From Brachycybe producta (lineage: Eukaryota; Arthropoda; Diplopoda; Playtdesmida; Andrognathidae), in assembly GCA_036925085.1 (NCBI GenBank), contig JAUPFP010000016.1, positions 3,553,903 to 3,617,902 of the forward strand: a stretch of DNA of 64,000 bases, in the 5' to 3' direction. How positions within the stretch are numbered: the stretch's first letter is position 1; every line of letters starts with the position of its first letter. Of the stretch, positions 11,413 through 22,073 are shown piece by piece. The translations under genes were made by a program, and so were the position numbers. The notes beneath the pieces are model-generated. The model did not search any database. It was given only the letters and a program-made list of their open reading frames with translations, and was not told where the DNA came from.

Positions 11413-12159
11413 ATTATATTCTGCACATTGTCTAAAACGCTATTAATTGTGTGTAGGACAATTAAACTAGTGATTTCTTTAGAATGACTGATTTTTCACT
11501 TTAGCGTTAACAATATAAATGTTATTCAGTGAAGTTTACTGTAACTTGTTTGCACCAAAGTAAATGTCTGTTTTGGGACCCTTTTTGAGTCGGGGTATTA
11601 AATTGTTTTCTCTCTAAATGGAGTTTGCAAAACGTGTTTTACTTTGATAATTGTCAAAAGCCTGTGGGGAGTTTAACGTTTGAAACGAGTCGAAATGGAA
11701 CTAACTTGACTTCTGTTTGTCTTTTTCAAATGACGACGATCTTCATTACAAACAATTCTTTTTTACACTTTTTTTTTCTTCTTGTCTTTTATACAATATA
11801 TAGTTAGTTACATTTAACACTGTGTGTGTGTCTCAATATTACCTAATATAGAAATTGTTGTTCACTAACATAATATTACGAGGGAGTAGTGATGATGATA
11901 ATCTTTTCCTATCTATCTCTCTGTTAAGGTGTTGTAATAATAAATAGGGGGAAAGGGGGATCAGGATGAGGGGGGGAGGTGTCTTTAGTAGGGATTATAC
12001 AACGAGACCCATTTAACCTTTTAATAAATAAAACACTAACAGTTGGTTTTTATTGTATTTATTCTTCTCTTGCTATGTTTGTGTTGTTAAATAAAATCTC
12101 AACAGTTAATTTCTAGTTATTTAAAGTGGACTTCAAAATGGTTTGTCATAACGTTAAGA
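11413..12159. other. Gene-free stretch
   Basis: Purine-rich stretch near 11945-11990, otherwise AT-rich unique DNA. No gene was recognised. Confidence 0.5.
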
Positions 12160-12222
12160 TGGTTTTATAATTATTTATTTTGTTTTTATCCTGCCAGATG
12201 GCGCGCCTGTGGCGTGGCTATG
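12160..12222. mobile_element. Solitary end of a family C/D element
   Basis: TTATTTTGTTTTTATCCTGC followed by CAGATGGCGCGCC matches the shared terminal module of families C and D. The body of either family is not present next to it, so this is a remnant end. Confidence 0.45.
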
Positions 12223-12281
12223 TCCTTAATTGGACTCCGTATAATTCAACTAAACACATTTCACTTGAATGCATTTAGTTC

Positions 12282-12482
12282 ACAGGCAACACTAGTGTGC
12301 CCAGCTCTATCTTTACAAACTTGCCCCGCCCTTTTATGAGCGTCAGACCAAATATCAACCAAGTAGAAATTGAAAAGGGTGGAGCATGTGACATCAGGCT
12401 AAGTAACAAACCAATTAGAGATTGATGACGCTCATAAAAGGGCGGGGCAAACGAAAAGTTAGTGCTGGGCGCACTTGCCTGT
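12282..12482. mobile_element. Family B foldback element, copy B1
   Basis: The 201-bp element has inverted ends ACAGGCA...TGTGCCCAGC and GCTGGGCGCACTTGCCTGT. Flanking 9-mers ATTTAGTTC and ATTTAGCTC match at 8 of 9. The core AAGGGTGGAGCATGTGACAT is homologous to the family A core, while the terminal arms are unrelated to A beyond ACAGGCA. Confidence 0.85.
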
Positions 12483-13317
12483 ATTTAGCTCAAGTAAGAT
12501 AAATATATACAGAGGTAACTCAACTAAGAGCTTTTCCTATCGGGCAAGCTGTACTTAGTGCTTCAATTAAAATACGATTCAATGAACATACATAGAAATA
12601 AAAATGGACGACATGCTTTTGGCGTTTTTTTTTAATATGAAGTTGCTAAACCTTTAGAAATTTATCTTGGTTAGGCTGACCAGATTTCTGAGGGTCATCG
12701 TTTGGACGCCCCCCCCCCCCCCTATGAAAATATAAATTTGCCTCAAAGTTGGAAAATAAACAACTTTCCGTGCAGCTTTTTAGTGGCTTAGTGATGTAAC
12801 AGTAGTCTCGCATCGTGGCTAATCGCGCACCTTGGCCACGCAACTGAATTTTATAGTATGTCCCTCTTGAAAAAGCAGTATTTTTTGGTATATGTGCAAT
12901 TGAATACGTGCGAGCAAATGACAACAGTGAAGAAATACGGGCATATCCCACTTTTTCGCATTGTACGATATGGACACGACCCCAGTCGTACAAACCGTGC
13001 GTACAAAATACGGACGTATGTCCAAGCATATCTTCTTGGTTCAAGTGTAGACACGGTATTAACGCACTTTTTGGAGTCGGAACCCTGTTTTGAGGGTTTA
13101 AGTTGAAATAGAACTGTTTTCCTTTTTAGATATTTTTTGGGTGGATGGAGGGGGGGGGGGGTAAAGCTATTAGCAAATTTAGTAATTTACCGATGGGGCA
13201 CTTTTAATTTAAGAAGATGATTTAGCCTAAACTTTTTTCCTCTTATGTTATTGTTTGTTGTAAATGCATTTTCTCTAGACATCCATCCATTTGGAAAACT
13301 GAAAAAGAAGAAGAAAA
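12483..13317. other. Gene-free stretch
   Basis: It contains a C14 run at about 12709-12722 and a G10 run near 13151-13162. Overlapping frames of 60-132 codons on both strands at 12646-13106 shadow one another, and none has a recognisable domain. Confidence 0.5.
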
Positions 13318-13372
13318 ACGGGAACCATTAAATGGTTTTCGTAAAATTACAAAACCATTAAGTGATTCCCGT
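13318..13372. repeat. Short imperfect hairpin
   Basis: ACGGGAACCATTAAATGG and the inverse CCATTAAGTGATTCCCGT flank a short loop. It could be a tiny foldback remnant or an RNA hairpin. No terminal duplication was seen. Confidence 0.6.
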
Positions 13373-14338
13373 TCTTTTATTTTTTTATTTAAACAAATAA
13401 GTTTTCAACATTATAAATGATTGAAAGTTTTTCTTCGTAAAACTTTGCAAAAACTTCTGTAATATTTGTTTTTTTAAAAAAGATTCTAAGTTTATCCAAA
13501 CAGTTGTTTATTTATTTGTCTTTTATGTATAAAAATGCTTTCTTTTTATATAAATAAAAATATGAAGAAAAGAATGAAAAAAAACAAAAAAAAAAGTATC
13601 AAAATGCGTTCGCGAATGTAATAATATCAATGTATTTTATTATGTATCTTGCGAAAAAAAACACAACAGACTGTTGCCTGAGCTATTGTTTCTTGGAAAA
13701 GTGCCTTTTTTTCCTCTCTCTTCTTACTCTTGTATTGTTTCTTTATATATTTGGTACTCAGTTTGAGAGGAATGTGAACAATTGGTTTGATAAGTAGCAT
13801 CACATGACCTATCTTTTCCGTAAGATATTAATGTTATATTGGATGAGTGAGGATGCTGATATAACGTTTGAAGTTTCCTAGTTATGGTTTTTTTTTATAT
13901 TATTATTACAAACAGGTTAATAATAATTTAATAGATCCATTCTTTTGATGCACTCAGGAACCACTTTATTGCATATAATTACATTGTGCATCAGGTGGAT
14001 TCAAGTATATTGAAAAAAAGAAGGAAAGTTTCGAGAGAAAAAAAAGGAAACTCGAAGAAAAAAACCGAAATGTTACTTTTGCAAATTTGTGTAATTTCGT
14101 TGGAATTGAGAACTTGTGTTAGCCTATACTTGTATAAGTAGGTCTATGCTGAGAGTGACAGTGTTAGGCCACTGGAGAGAAGGTTTTGGCGGAAACATGG
14201 CTATAATATGTTTGTGTGATAAATACAATTAATAGAACAGCAGCAAAATGCCAGAAAGCGAGAGAGAGAGAAATCCTTACTATTAACTATGATAACAAGA
14301 TTAGAAATTTCTGGTTCCTTTTTTCCCTAAAGTTGATA
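13373..14338. other. Gene-free stretch
   Basis: A- and T-rich DNA with homopolymer runs. Nothing else was recognised. Confidence 0.5.
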
Positions 14339-14346
14339 GTTTACTA

Positions 14347-14929
14347 CAGGAGTTCTCAACCAGGGGGGGAAATTTCAGGGTTTCAGAGGAGAAAACTGTT
14401 TTTTAGTCTGCTTAGTCTGTTGAGGAATGAATTACTTCTGAATATCAAAAACTACTTTTATTCAAGTTTTAAAATCTATCAACATTTTCTATTTCTATTA
14501 AATTTGGTAAAACACCACTATAAAAATAATCCAAGTAAAGGTCAGGACGCGGACACTCATGATCGGGACAACGCGTGGCCGGGATGAGCTATCATTTTGC
14601 TTTCGAGATCGTGATGTAGCATGATGTTTTTATAAGGTTGAAGATATACGGCTGCACGTCGAGAGTGGACCGTCGCCGGAGAAAAAATAAACGTGACACA
14701 CGGTGACAATTATCCACGTGGGCGCGGTGGCAGGGCCAAGGCACATTCCTGTCACAGCACGCTGTTGTGAGAACAGATGCAGCGAATTCAACGGTGCAAT
14801 TTCTCTACCAGGTGACAGCCGGGCTCCGGCCCTGACTCGGACTGGACATGTGTGTCCCAATCTTAAGGGGGATAACATTCTTAAACATGGTAAAATTAGA
14901 GTTGGACAAAAAAAGGTTGAGGACAACTG
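14347..14929. mobile_element. hAT-like non-autonomous element (Z)
   Basis: Starts CAGGAGTTCTCAACC and ends with the inverse of CAGTTGTCCTCAACC. The perfect 8-bp TSD GTTTACTA lies at 14339-14346 and 14930-14937, as for hAT transposons. Of its 583 bp, the part from about 14540 to 14870 is markedly more GC-rich than the surroundings and could be captured foreign DNA. Overlapping frames there (119 and 128 codons) are not recognisable. Confidence 0.85.
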
Positions 14930-14937
14930 GTTTACTA

Positions 14938-16029
14938 CATATATTTGGGCAACCTTATTATTCAATGTAGCCATATATGTGGCAATTGACAATACAAAAA
15001 ATGAGAAATTAAACAATTTATTTAAATTAAAAATAGTATTAGTTAAATATAAATCACAATAAAAGTAGGCTGTTAGGCATAAATGATTAAAATAATTTGT
15101 TCAAATTATAATGAAAATTTCTAATGCGAAATTTGATGATTTGTTTGTTGAACAAGTTGCGTCGTCAGGAATTGGAACATTTCTTCACTTTTAGTACTTT
15201 TTTTTACACATTTAGTACAGTTTAGTTCATTTAGTTATGGTAGTTACCATATGGGGTCTACTTAGAAAAAACTTTAAAGCTCATTGAGTTGCTTCACTCA
15301 AATAAAAACTTTGTGAGACATGAGTTTTCCAGAAACATATGTCACCATAAAATGTTCTTTGTTCTAAAGACGTCCTTATCCCACCACCGACAATGTCTTT
15401 TCATCTTTACCGTGATTTGCATTGATGCCATTACTGTATAAATTGCGCGTGATGCTCACTCCACAACAATCCTTACTGATGGACATTCTGAAAGCTAAAC
15501 ATTGTTTGTAAAACAGTCTCTAAAACTGTTTGCGAAAATAGTTTCTACAAACAGTTTGCAAATTACTTGAAAACGAAAAAGTTTTCCTAGTCAGGACATA
15601 TTATGGACACTTTCAATTTTGTATTAAAGGTTCTTCTATAATCAATTTTATTTCATTGTTTTTTCATTTGCATTTTTTTTGGGAAATTCCTACTATTCTT
15701 AAAAGGTGTTTCTATATAGATTTGTGTTTATTTTTATTTATACACTTGTTGCAATTACTGTTTGCACACATGCAAAACTAAAAAAAAATGGAGAGAAAAG
15801 ATTATTGATGGACTCTATTTAAATATATAAACCCGTAATCTTAAGTTGACAAATACAAAAACACTTAAAATGTTCAATTTGTATTGGCGCCTTTGATTTT
15901 AAGTTGGCAATAAAAAAATGGCGTCGTGATTGGGGACTCCATCTGTCGTTGTTTTGTGTACCTTTCAATAGGTATCTATGGTAAGAAAAATTGACAGCAT
16001 AACCAAAACAAAAGCGGCGCCATCTGTCA
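14938..16029. other. Gene-free stretch
   Basis: AT-rich DNA. Around 15895-16028 there are ATGGCGTC and GCGGCGCCATCTGTC motifs resembling the GATGGCGCC module of families C and D, but no complete element was recognised. Confidence 0.45.
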
Positions 16030-16038
16030 GTCTTTGTG

Positions 16039-16223
16039 ACAGGCAGTTAGAAATCAGGGAAAACTTCAGTTGGTTCCGCCCTTGTTATGACGACCGGCAA
16101 CTTCTAATTGGCTGGTTACCGCCCTTTTCAACGTCGAACCACACAACAAACCAATTAGAAGTTGCCGGTTGCCATAACAAGGGCGGAGCCAACTGAAGTT
16201 CTCCCCGATTTCTAACTGCCTGT
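16039..16223. mobile_element. Family A foldback element, copy A4 (core deleted)
   Basis: The 185-bp element has a perfect 9-bp TSD GTCTTTGTG (16030-16038 and 16224-16232). Arms are of the subtype with AACTTCAGTTGG. The part of the core that carries TGACGTCA in other copies is missing: CTGGTTACCGCCC replaces about 20 bases. Confidence 0.9.
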
Positions 16224-16489
16224 GTCTTTGTGTACATTGCATAGGTTTTTATGGTAATGTTTCCGCGCATTAACGTACGTTTTGGTCACATTTCTATACT
16301 GTGACTATGATTCTATTAAGTTTTACTTGCTTCTGTTGTAAAGTTTGTTCAGTAAGTTTTTATGGCAGTACCAAAATATATTTTGACATAAAAAAAAGAC
16401 CTGAATGTACTAAAAAAAATCTGTAATCCCAAAAGTCACACTTTTTCTTTCATGTTTTATAACATAATTTATAAAACATAAAAGAACAC

Positions 16490-16870
16490 AAGGTTTATAC
16501 TACAAACTTTGTAGCAAAGCAGACTGCGAAGCTTCAAAAATGACGTCAGAGCTTCAGGTTTTGCCTTCGCCAGAGCATGAAACTAGCTTTGAAATTGTTC
16601 GACTTCTCAAAGCTTAGCAACTCAAAGCACCAATCATGAAACAGATACACAAATGGGGTGAACAAGTCACACCTTTTTTTGCTTCCAGAAGGGGAAGGGT
16701 TCTTCTATTGTTTTGTATATCTGTTTTATAGGGTAATAAAGGTTAGAAAATATTGTTAAGTTTGCAAGACCACATCTTTGTATGAACAAGCTAAGCTTTG
16801 GTGAGCTAATTTTTAGGAGCTTCAAAGCTTGCGAATCTTAGCCAAGTTTGGAATATATCCCTGCCCTAAG
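16490..16870. mobile_element. Family M element, copy M1
   Basis: M1 is inverted relative to M2 and M3 (52923-53642). Ends read AAGGTTTATACTACAAAC and, inverted, CTTAGGGC. Shared blocks include CAGAGCATGAAACTAGCTTT, CCAATCATGAAAC and GGTGAACAAGTCACACC. TGACGTCA is at 16541-16548. Repeated AAGCTT motifs occur throughout. Non-coding. Confidence 0.75.
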
Positions 16871-17890
16871 TGTGTGGCCCTTTGCAGTTTTTTATGCATT
16901 TTTCCGATAGAAACTGCAGAAAATTCTTTATATTTGTTCCTATTTTGGTAGCTACAAAATTTTGATACATGGATTTTTATAGATTTTTAGTTTCGTTTTA
17001 AAAAGAATACAGTTTTCAAACTAGGCTTATGTAATAATAGTTTCACTTTTTTCCATTAAATTGAAAAAAGAATATCGAAAGTAAAGTTTAGAGAGAAAGT
17101 GAGAGAAAAAAATGATTTTTACGTGGAAAACGAGCTTTGAACATTTTCTACGAAATTTGGCTTGGATTAGCAAATAAATTAACTTGTTAGCTTTTTGGTT
17201 GTTTTCTTGTATTATTATTAGTCTTTTTTTTCTGTTTATATTCTCGAATGTGCCATAAACCAATTGAAAAGAGGTGCTTTTTTTAATTTGCTCATTCTAT
17301 CTATTTACTCATTAAGTGTTTGCTACTTTTGTCTTCAAGGGGTTAAAGATTTGTCTCTTTTTTTTTTCTTCGTCTTCTTCCTATTTTTCTTTCAAAAATA
17401 GTTAACTTTTCAAACAGTGAAAACAAAACAAATAAAAACAAAAAAAAGTTGTTTGTTGCTGATTTTGGTTGAAGAAAAAAGTGGGGAAATTTTTGTCTTA
17501 CGTAACTTGTTTGTTGTTTCTTCGGAGGATTTTTCTTATTTCTTCAATCCTTTTTTTAATTTAATTGGCTTTTTCACTATTTTAATTGAAATCTTTTTTT
17601 TTTCTCTCTCTTTTCCGTAGCCCTTTTTTATTGTTTTTTTTTTTCAATGGTCTTCCGATTAGCTTTCAAAATCAAATCTTTTTTTTATGTTGCAATGTAT
17701 TTTTCTTATTGTTTTTGGCTGGCTCCACACGATGCGTACATTAGTCTTACATAGTTTCCACCTTTTGAATTCTTTGCAATATATAGAGGGCTTGGTCGAT
17801 ATTGTAATTTTCTCGATAGGTCAATTCAATCTCGTAAGTTGTCGATTTATGTGAAAAATAAAGCATAATTTTTTCGCCTTAAAAAAAAAA
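16871..17890. other. Gene-free stretch
   Basis: T-rich DNA with many T6-T10 runs. No gene or element was recognised. Confidence 0.5.
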
Positions 17891-18202
17891 CTAGACCGAC
17901 CCTAATCGGAAAGGAAATTTCAGCATGGAATAAAATCGAAAGAATCGACAATCAATTAGAAAACGGAATGAACAGAAGTTGGCTCCGCCCTTGTTATGAC
18001 GAAAGACAACTTCTAATTGGTTGGTTATGTAGTCTGACGTCACATGCTCCGCCCTCTTCAACGTCGAACCACACAACAAACCAATTAGAAGTTGCTGTTC
18101 GTCATAAAAAGGGTGGAGCCAACTTCTGTTTATCCCGTTTTCTAATTGCCTGTAAAGAATCGACCGGTCGAATGTTGACGACAGTCGGTCTAGTGTGTTG
18201 GG
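17891..18202. mobile_element. Family X inverted-repeat element, copy X1, split by A5
   Basis: CTAGACCGACCCTAATCGGA through AATAAAATCGAAAGAATCGA matches X2 (32137-32272), and the right end GGTCTAGTGTGTTGGGA is the inverse terminus. A5 is inserted in the middle at AAAGAATCG. X2 provides the uninterrupted version. The outermost left bases are lost in an A-run. Confidence 0.7.
17948..18153. mobile_element. Family A foldback element, copy A5
   Basis: The 206-bp element has a perfect 9-bp TSD AAAGAATCG (17939-17947 and 18154-18162) and is nested in X1. Outer arms read ATTAGAAAACGG instead of the usual ATTAGAAATCGG, on both sides. TGACGTCA is at 18035-18042. Inner arm subtypes differ left to right (CTTGTTATGACG against CTTTTTATGACG). 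Confidence 0.9.
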
Positions 18203-18469
18203 AAATCCTTTGTGAATTAATAAATTAATGGATTTATAGATTTTTTTAAGGTTGTGTTCTAGAATTTCTTTAAATTAATGAAAATATTGGGTATAATCGA
18301 CGTAAAGAAATGACGATACCTGTGACGACATATTAAAATTTTTAACTATTGGCACCGATGCAATCGGTTTGCAGATTAATTAAGTGGTCGAACCTTACAT
18401 AAGACTCCAACATAAGAAAGCTCATTGAATACTATACCTTGGATACGTTTTTTATGTTATGTAAAAAAC

Positions 18470-18881
18470 TAGGGATGGGTCATTCGAATCCTGCGAATCT
18501 TGAAAAATATTCGAGATTTGAAAACTCGAATCTTCGTGCTTTTTTCGTCTTTCGAATTTTTCAAATCCTAACCTTAAAAAACCGGTTAAAACTTTTGATT
18601 AAAATTAGTTTTAACTTCATTGACGTCCAATAGAAGCGTCCACTAACAAAAAAAAACAGGCGATTGTTGCAATTTCGGTGGTATCCGGATCACCAATATC
18701 ATCTTCTTGTGGCCTGACCCTGAGTGCCACACTTGTTTTTTTTATTATTAATAATTTAATATTTAGTATTTTTTTATTTATTTGTATCTTCTGAATGAAT
18801 AATATAGGATTCCTTATATGAAGGATTCGAGAACCGATTCGGATTCGGATTCGAGAAAATTTAGGATTCGTCCCACCTCTA
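18470..18881. mobile_element. hAT-like non-autonomous element, copy N1
   Basis: Ends TAGGGATGGG and the inverse CCCACCTCTA, with ATTCGAATCC-type subterminal repeats. Flanks TAAAAAAC and AAAAAAAG are a likely decayed 8-bp TSD. N1 is 412 bp. N2 (59337-60158) is the same family with two insertions, so N1 is the empty-site reference. Confidence 0.75.
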
Positions 18882-19974
18882 AAAAAAAGTATTTCAAGAT
18901 AAAAAAAAATTTTATACAGGGACAACTTCGGAAATTCGGTTAACTCGAAGACAAAAAAATACTACAGTCTCTTCAGTTTTGTGTTTAGCAGTTTTTCTCT
19001 GTTATGTGGCAAGTGCCAAGCATCGTGTGGAACCGATCTTATTAACACATTTATTCCAAAATTCTGTTTTGTTGTACAGAAAAATGCCTTTTTTGGAACT
19101 TTCTCTTCATATATTTTAAACACTTTTAAGAGAAGTTTCTTTTTGATTTGGAACTTTTCTTCGTGTTTTTTTCTTCTTCTTCTGTATGGTTATTGTTATT
19201 ATGGTTCGCAGCTGTTGGTTTGTCTATTTAGTAAAAGGTTTCTTCCTAGTTTTGCTAACGGTTTTCTGTATATCTCTCTCTCTCTTTTCTGTACTTACTG
19301 TTTTAAAAAATAAAATGTTGTGCTAATTGCTTTTGTGGTTTTGTGCGTGCTTTGACATTCAATGTTCGACTTATACAGACAGAGAATAGGAAAATGAAAT
19401 GGAAATGACAAATAACGGGTTGAAATCGAATTTCAAAACAGTTTATTTGCTTTTTCGTAGAAAATTTTGGTGGTTGATGTGAGGTTGGAATAATAGAAAA
19501 AAAAAAACGGAATAAAGTTTTGAATAATATTGTCTTTCATTTTACAGGTTTTTTTTATTAACTGTTTTATTGATACTTTTTTTTAAAAAAAATTGCTTTA
19601 TGTTGTGAAATATACATGGGGTGTTTGACTGTATTTTGGCATAAATTTAAGAAGGAAATTGAGCATTGAACTTCAACTTGAACCCTCCGAGGCTACGAGC
19701 AAGTGTTGTTCTGGTGTGTTCCAACTAGGGACGATTCAAAAGTGGGATTCTTTCGGCACGTCTACGTCCTGGCGCTCAGACTGCTTTCAATAGTTCTTTA
19801 TCTGAGCAGTTCCTTTGATGCGTATGCATATTGCGTATGGCAACCAGAGTGTGCGGCTGGCGTCTCTTCTGTGCGTTTGCTTCTATACTGCTCGGAGAGC
19901 AGAATGTTGTAGTTGTTTTGTTGGTGTGTCTCTACTTGTCGAAAAATGTAAGTTTACTGATGATAATAGCATCC
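18882..19974. other. Gene-free stretch
   Basis: From about 19690 to 19970 the DNA is less AT-rich, with overlapping short frames and a GTAAGT at about 19948. A non-coding first exon is conceivable, but no frame, promoter or acceptor supports it. Confidence 0.35.
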
Positions 19975-20131
19975 GGAGACTCTCCCTTGCCTCGGCCCGC
20001 GATATGCACAAAAGGAATCATTGCGCGAACGCGGCTATGGACGCAAAAAACTGCAGACGTGCCGGAAGAATCCTAGGCGTGGCAAAACCTACAGGTTTTG
20101 CGTCTCGCAGCCATGGCAAAGGAGAGTCTCC
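19975..20131. mobile_element. GC-richer inverted-repeat element (BB)
   Basis: Ends GGAGACTCTCCCTTGCC and the inverse GGCAAAGGAGAGTCTCC bound a 157-bp GC-richer block. No clear TSD was found. The family is unrecognised, and frames across it are not convincing genes. Confidence 0.5.
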
Positions 20132-20279
20132 TGATGGTAGTTACGTAGTTAGTTAAAGATTTCAGGCCCACCCGCCGATAGGCTTTAGTCCCCACTTGAA
20201 AAGTTTTATCAGTTTTAAACTACTTGGTCACCGTAAATGACCAGGCATTGCATGTACACTGTGAAGATTTCGTCAGTTA

Positions 20280-20546
20280 CTAGGTCCAAGCACCAAATGA
20301 GTTACTTCCGAAAACCACCACTGCTGCAAAACGCACAAGGGCTTCTTTGAGGTGCTGTTCATGTAGAACATCTTTTTCCAATGGCCAGTGGTATCCATTA
20401 CTCGTGATGAACCTGGCCAGTGCATGTCTTGCCATAACCCTATTTGCCATTCCACAGTCTCTTGATGGTAGTATCATCAGAAATGGATCAACTTGCATTT
20501 CCACCCATAACATGAAGCATTTGCATTTGGAGCAGGAATGTAGCAC
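20280..20546 (-). other. Unrecognised open frame, weak exon candidate
   Basis: A minus-strand frame of 88 codons opens after a T-rich tract (about 20548-20560 on the plus strand) that could act as a polypyrimidine tract. The translation has an even, non-repetitive composition, with HALARFITSNGYHWPLEKDV in its middle, unlike the homopolymer-driven frames elsewhere. I recognise no domain. It could be a degraded exon, part of an uncharacterised transposon or chance, and no second exon was found. Confidence 0.15.
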
Positions 20547-21190
20547 AAAAAAAAAGAATTTATAAATAGTAAAAGAATGGATTTAAATTGAAATAGTTTA
20601 TTTTAACAAGGCAAAAATACTTTGAGATAAATTAGTAGTGTTTTCATCTCAACTGCCTATATATTGGTAAATTCTTTTTTTGCACTCCGTTTCTGCTTGT
20701 GTAATCCGCTACAATTGCATATGCTTTTTTGCTATTTAACCCCTTATTTGTTTACTTTTTTCTCTCGCTGCATTGACGTCACTTCTTAGCCTCCATCTTC
20801 CAATCTTTGGCGTCGTCCCAGTAAAATTGGTTCCATCTGGATGCAGCCGTTGTTCCATTATAAAACTTTTTTATAAATAAGATTTTTCTATGTTAAACCC
20901 ATTTCATTAAGAGTGATAAAATTGAATTTCAAGTGCCAAATTGTCTTTCTTGAATTTGTACCCGGTATGTGATGAAATTCTGGCCAAACAGAACTTAATA
21001 GAATGAAGGCCATGATAACATATTATAAATGAAGGATGACAAATGTTGTTTTTAATTCACCTTTTAAGAGGCCTCTCATCATTACAACACCAACTTATAA
21101 TAAAAATAGTTTTCAAACTAGCCTTCACCTTCACATTGAAGTGCGTGTTTTTACACATGAGTCCTTTTATCTCATTGAAAGTGTCGTTGA
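20547..21190. other. Gene-free stretch
   Basis: AT-rich DNA with a stray TGACGTCA at 20774-20781. Nothing else was recognised. Confidence 0.5.
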
Positions 21191-21192
21191 TA

Positions 21193-22073
21193 CAGTAGAA
21201 CCTCGGTTATCGGAACCGTCGATTATCAGAACCAATTTTTTTTTACTTATTCTTATTAAAATACTACTTATGAAAATAAAAAAATTTCTTTGCAGTCGTT
21301 TTTTTTCTTACATTTCTCCACTTTTTATATTGTGAGTTCGATTCAGTGGCGTAGCTAGGTTTGGTTGCGCCCCCCCCCTCCCCGCCTAACTCTCCACATA
21401 GCCCTTATACTGGGGGGGGGGGTGCTATTTTGATGAACGGCGGTGTACAGGTCTGAACAACAGTAGGAACAATCGGAAGGTTAGGAAAGATTAGGAAATT
21501 AAGCTTGTTGCATGGGGGTCTGGGGGGCACAGCCCCCCATTTTTTAAAGAATTGTTAAAACAAATGTGTCCATTGTTCCGACCATTCTTCCCGTTAATCA
21601 AATTAGGGAACAGTCGAACAATGGACTAATTTGATTTAATAAGAATAATTCTTTAAAAACTGGAGGCTGCGCCCCCAGACCCCCTGCAACAAGCTTAATT
21701 TAACTAAACCTAACCTTCCGACTGTTCCTTACTATTTTTCCGACTATTCCTACCATTATTCCGCCGTGCCTATTGATCTCTATGAAGATTTACTGGTGCA
21801 ACTATGTAGTTTTTAAAAGTCGATTTATTTTCGAAATTAACTAAATAAATTAAGCGAGTGATTCCGAATCGCTCGCTTAATTTACTTAGTTAATTTCGAA
21901 ACTAAATCGGTTTTTTTGTTGCGCCTCCAAACCTGCTGCGCCCGCCCCCCCCCCCCCCCCGCAGTTGCGGGTCTTGCGGTTGCCTAGCTACGCCACTGGT
22001 TCGATTATTATGAACTTTCGATTATCGGGACTAGTCATGTCCGGCATTAGTTCCGATAATCGACGTTCTACTC
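21193..22073. mobile_element. Pogo-like non-autonomous element, copy F1, split by G
   Basis: The left end CAGTAGAACCTCGGTTATCG follows TA (21191-21192). The right end carries CCGATAATCGACGTTCTACT, the inverse. Subterminal ATTATCGG motifs form secondary inverted repeats, as in F2 and F3. A 655-bp element (G) is inserted at 21344. No transposase is present. Confidence 0.8.
21344..21998. mobile_element. hAT-like non-autonomous element (G)
   Basis: Terminal inverted repeats CAGTGGCGTAGCTAGG and CCTAGCTACGCCACTG, with a perfect 8-bp TSD GTTCGATT (21336-21343 and 21999-22006). Inside are two further palindromes: about 21460-21740 (GGGGGTCTGGGGGG and its inverse CCCCCAGACCCCC) and about 21816-21913 (AAGCGAGTGATTCC/GAATCGCTCGCTT). 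C- and G-runs lie near both ends. Non-coding. Confidence 0.9.

Noticed and set aside
12646-13106. Several 60-132 codon frames
   Set aside because: Overlapping shadows on both strands around a C homopolymer, with no domain and no consistent codon pattern.
19940-19953. Splice donor GTAAGT as the end of a first exon
   Set aside because: A six-base match with no supporting frame, acceptor or promoter.
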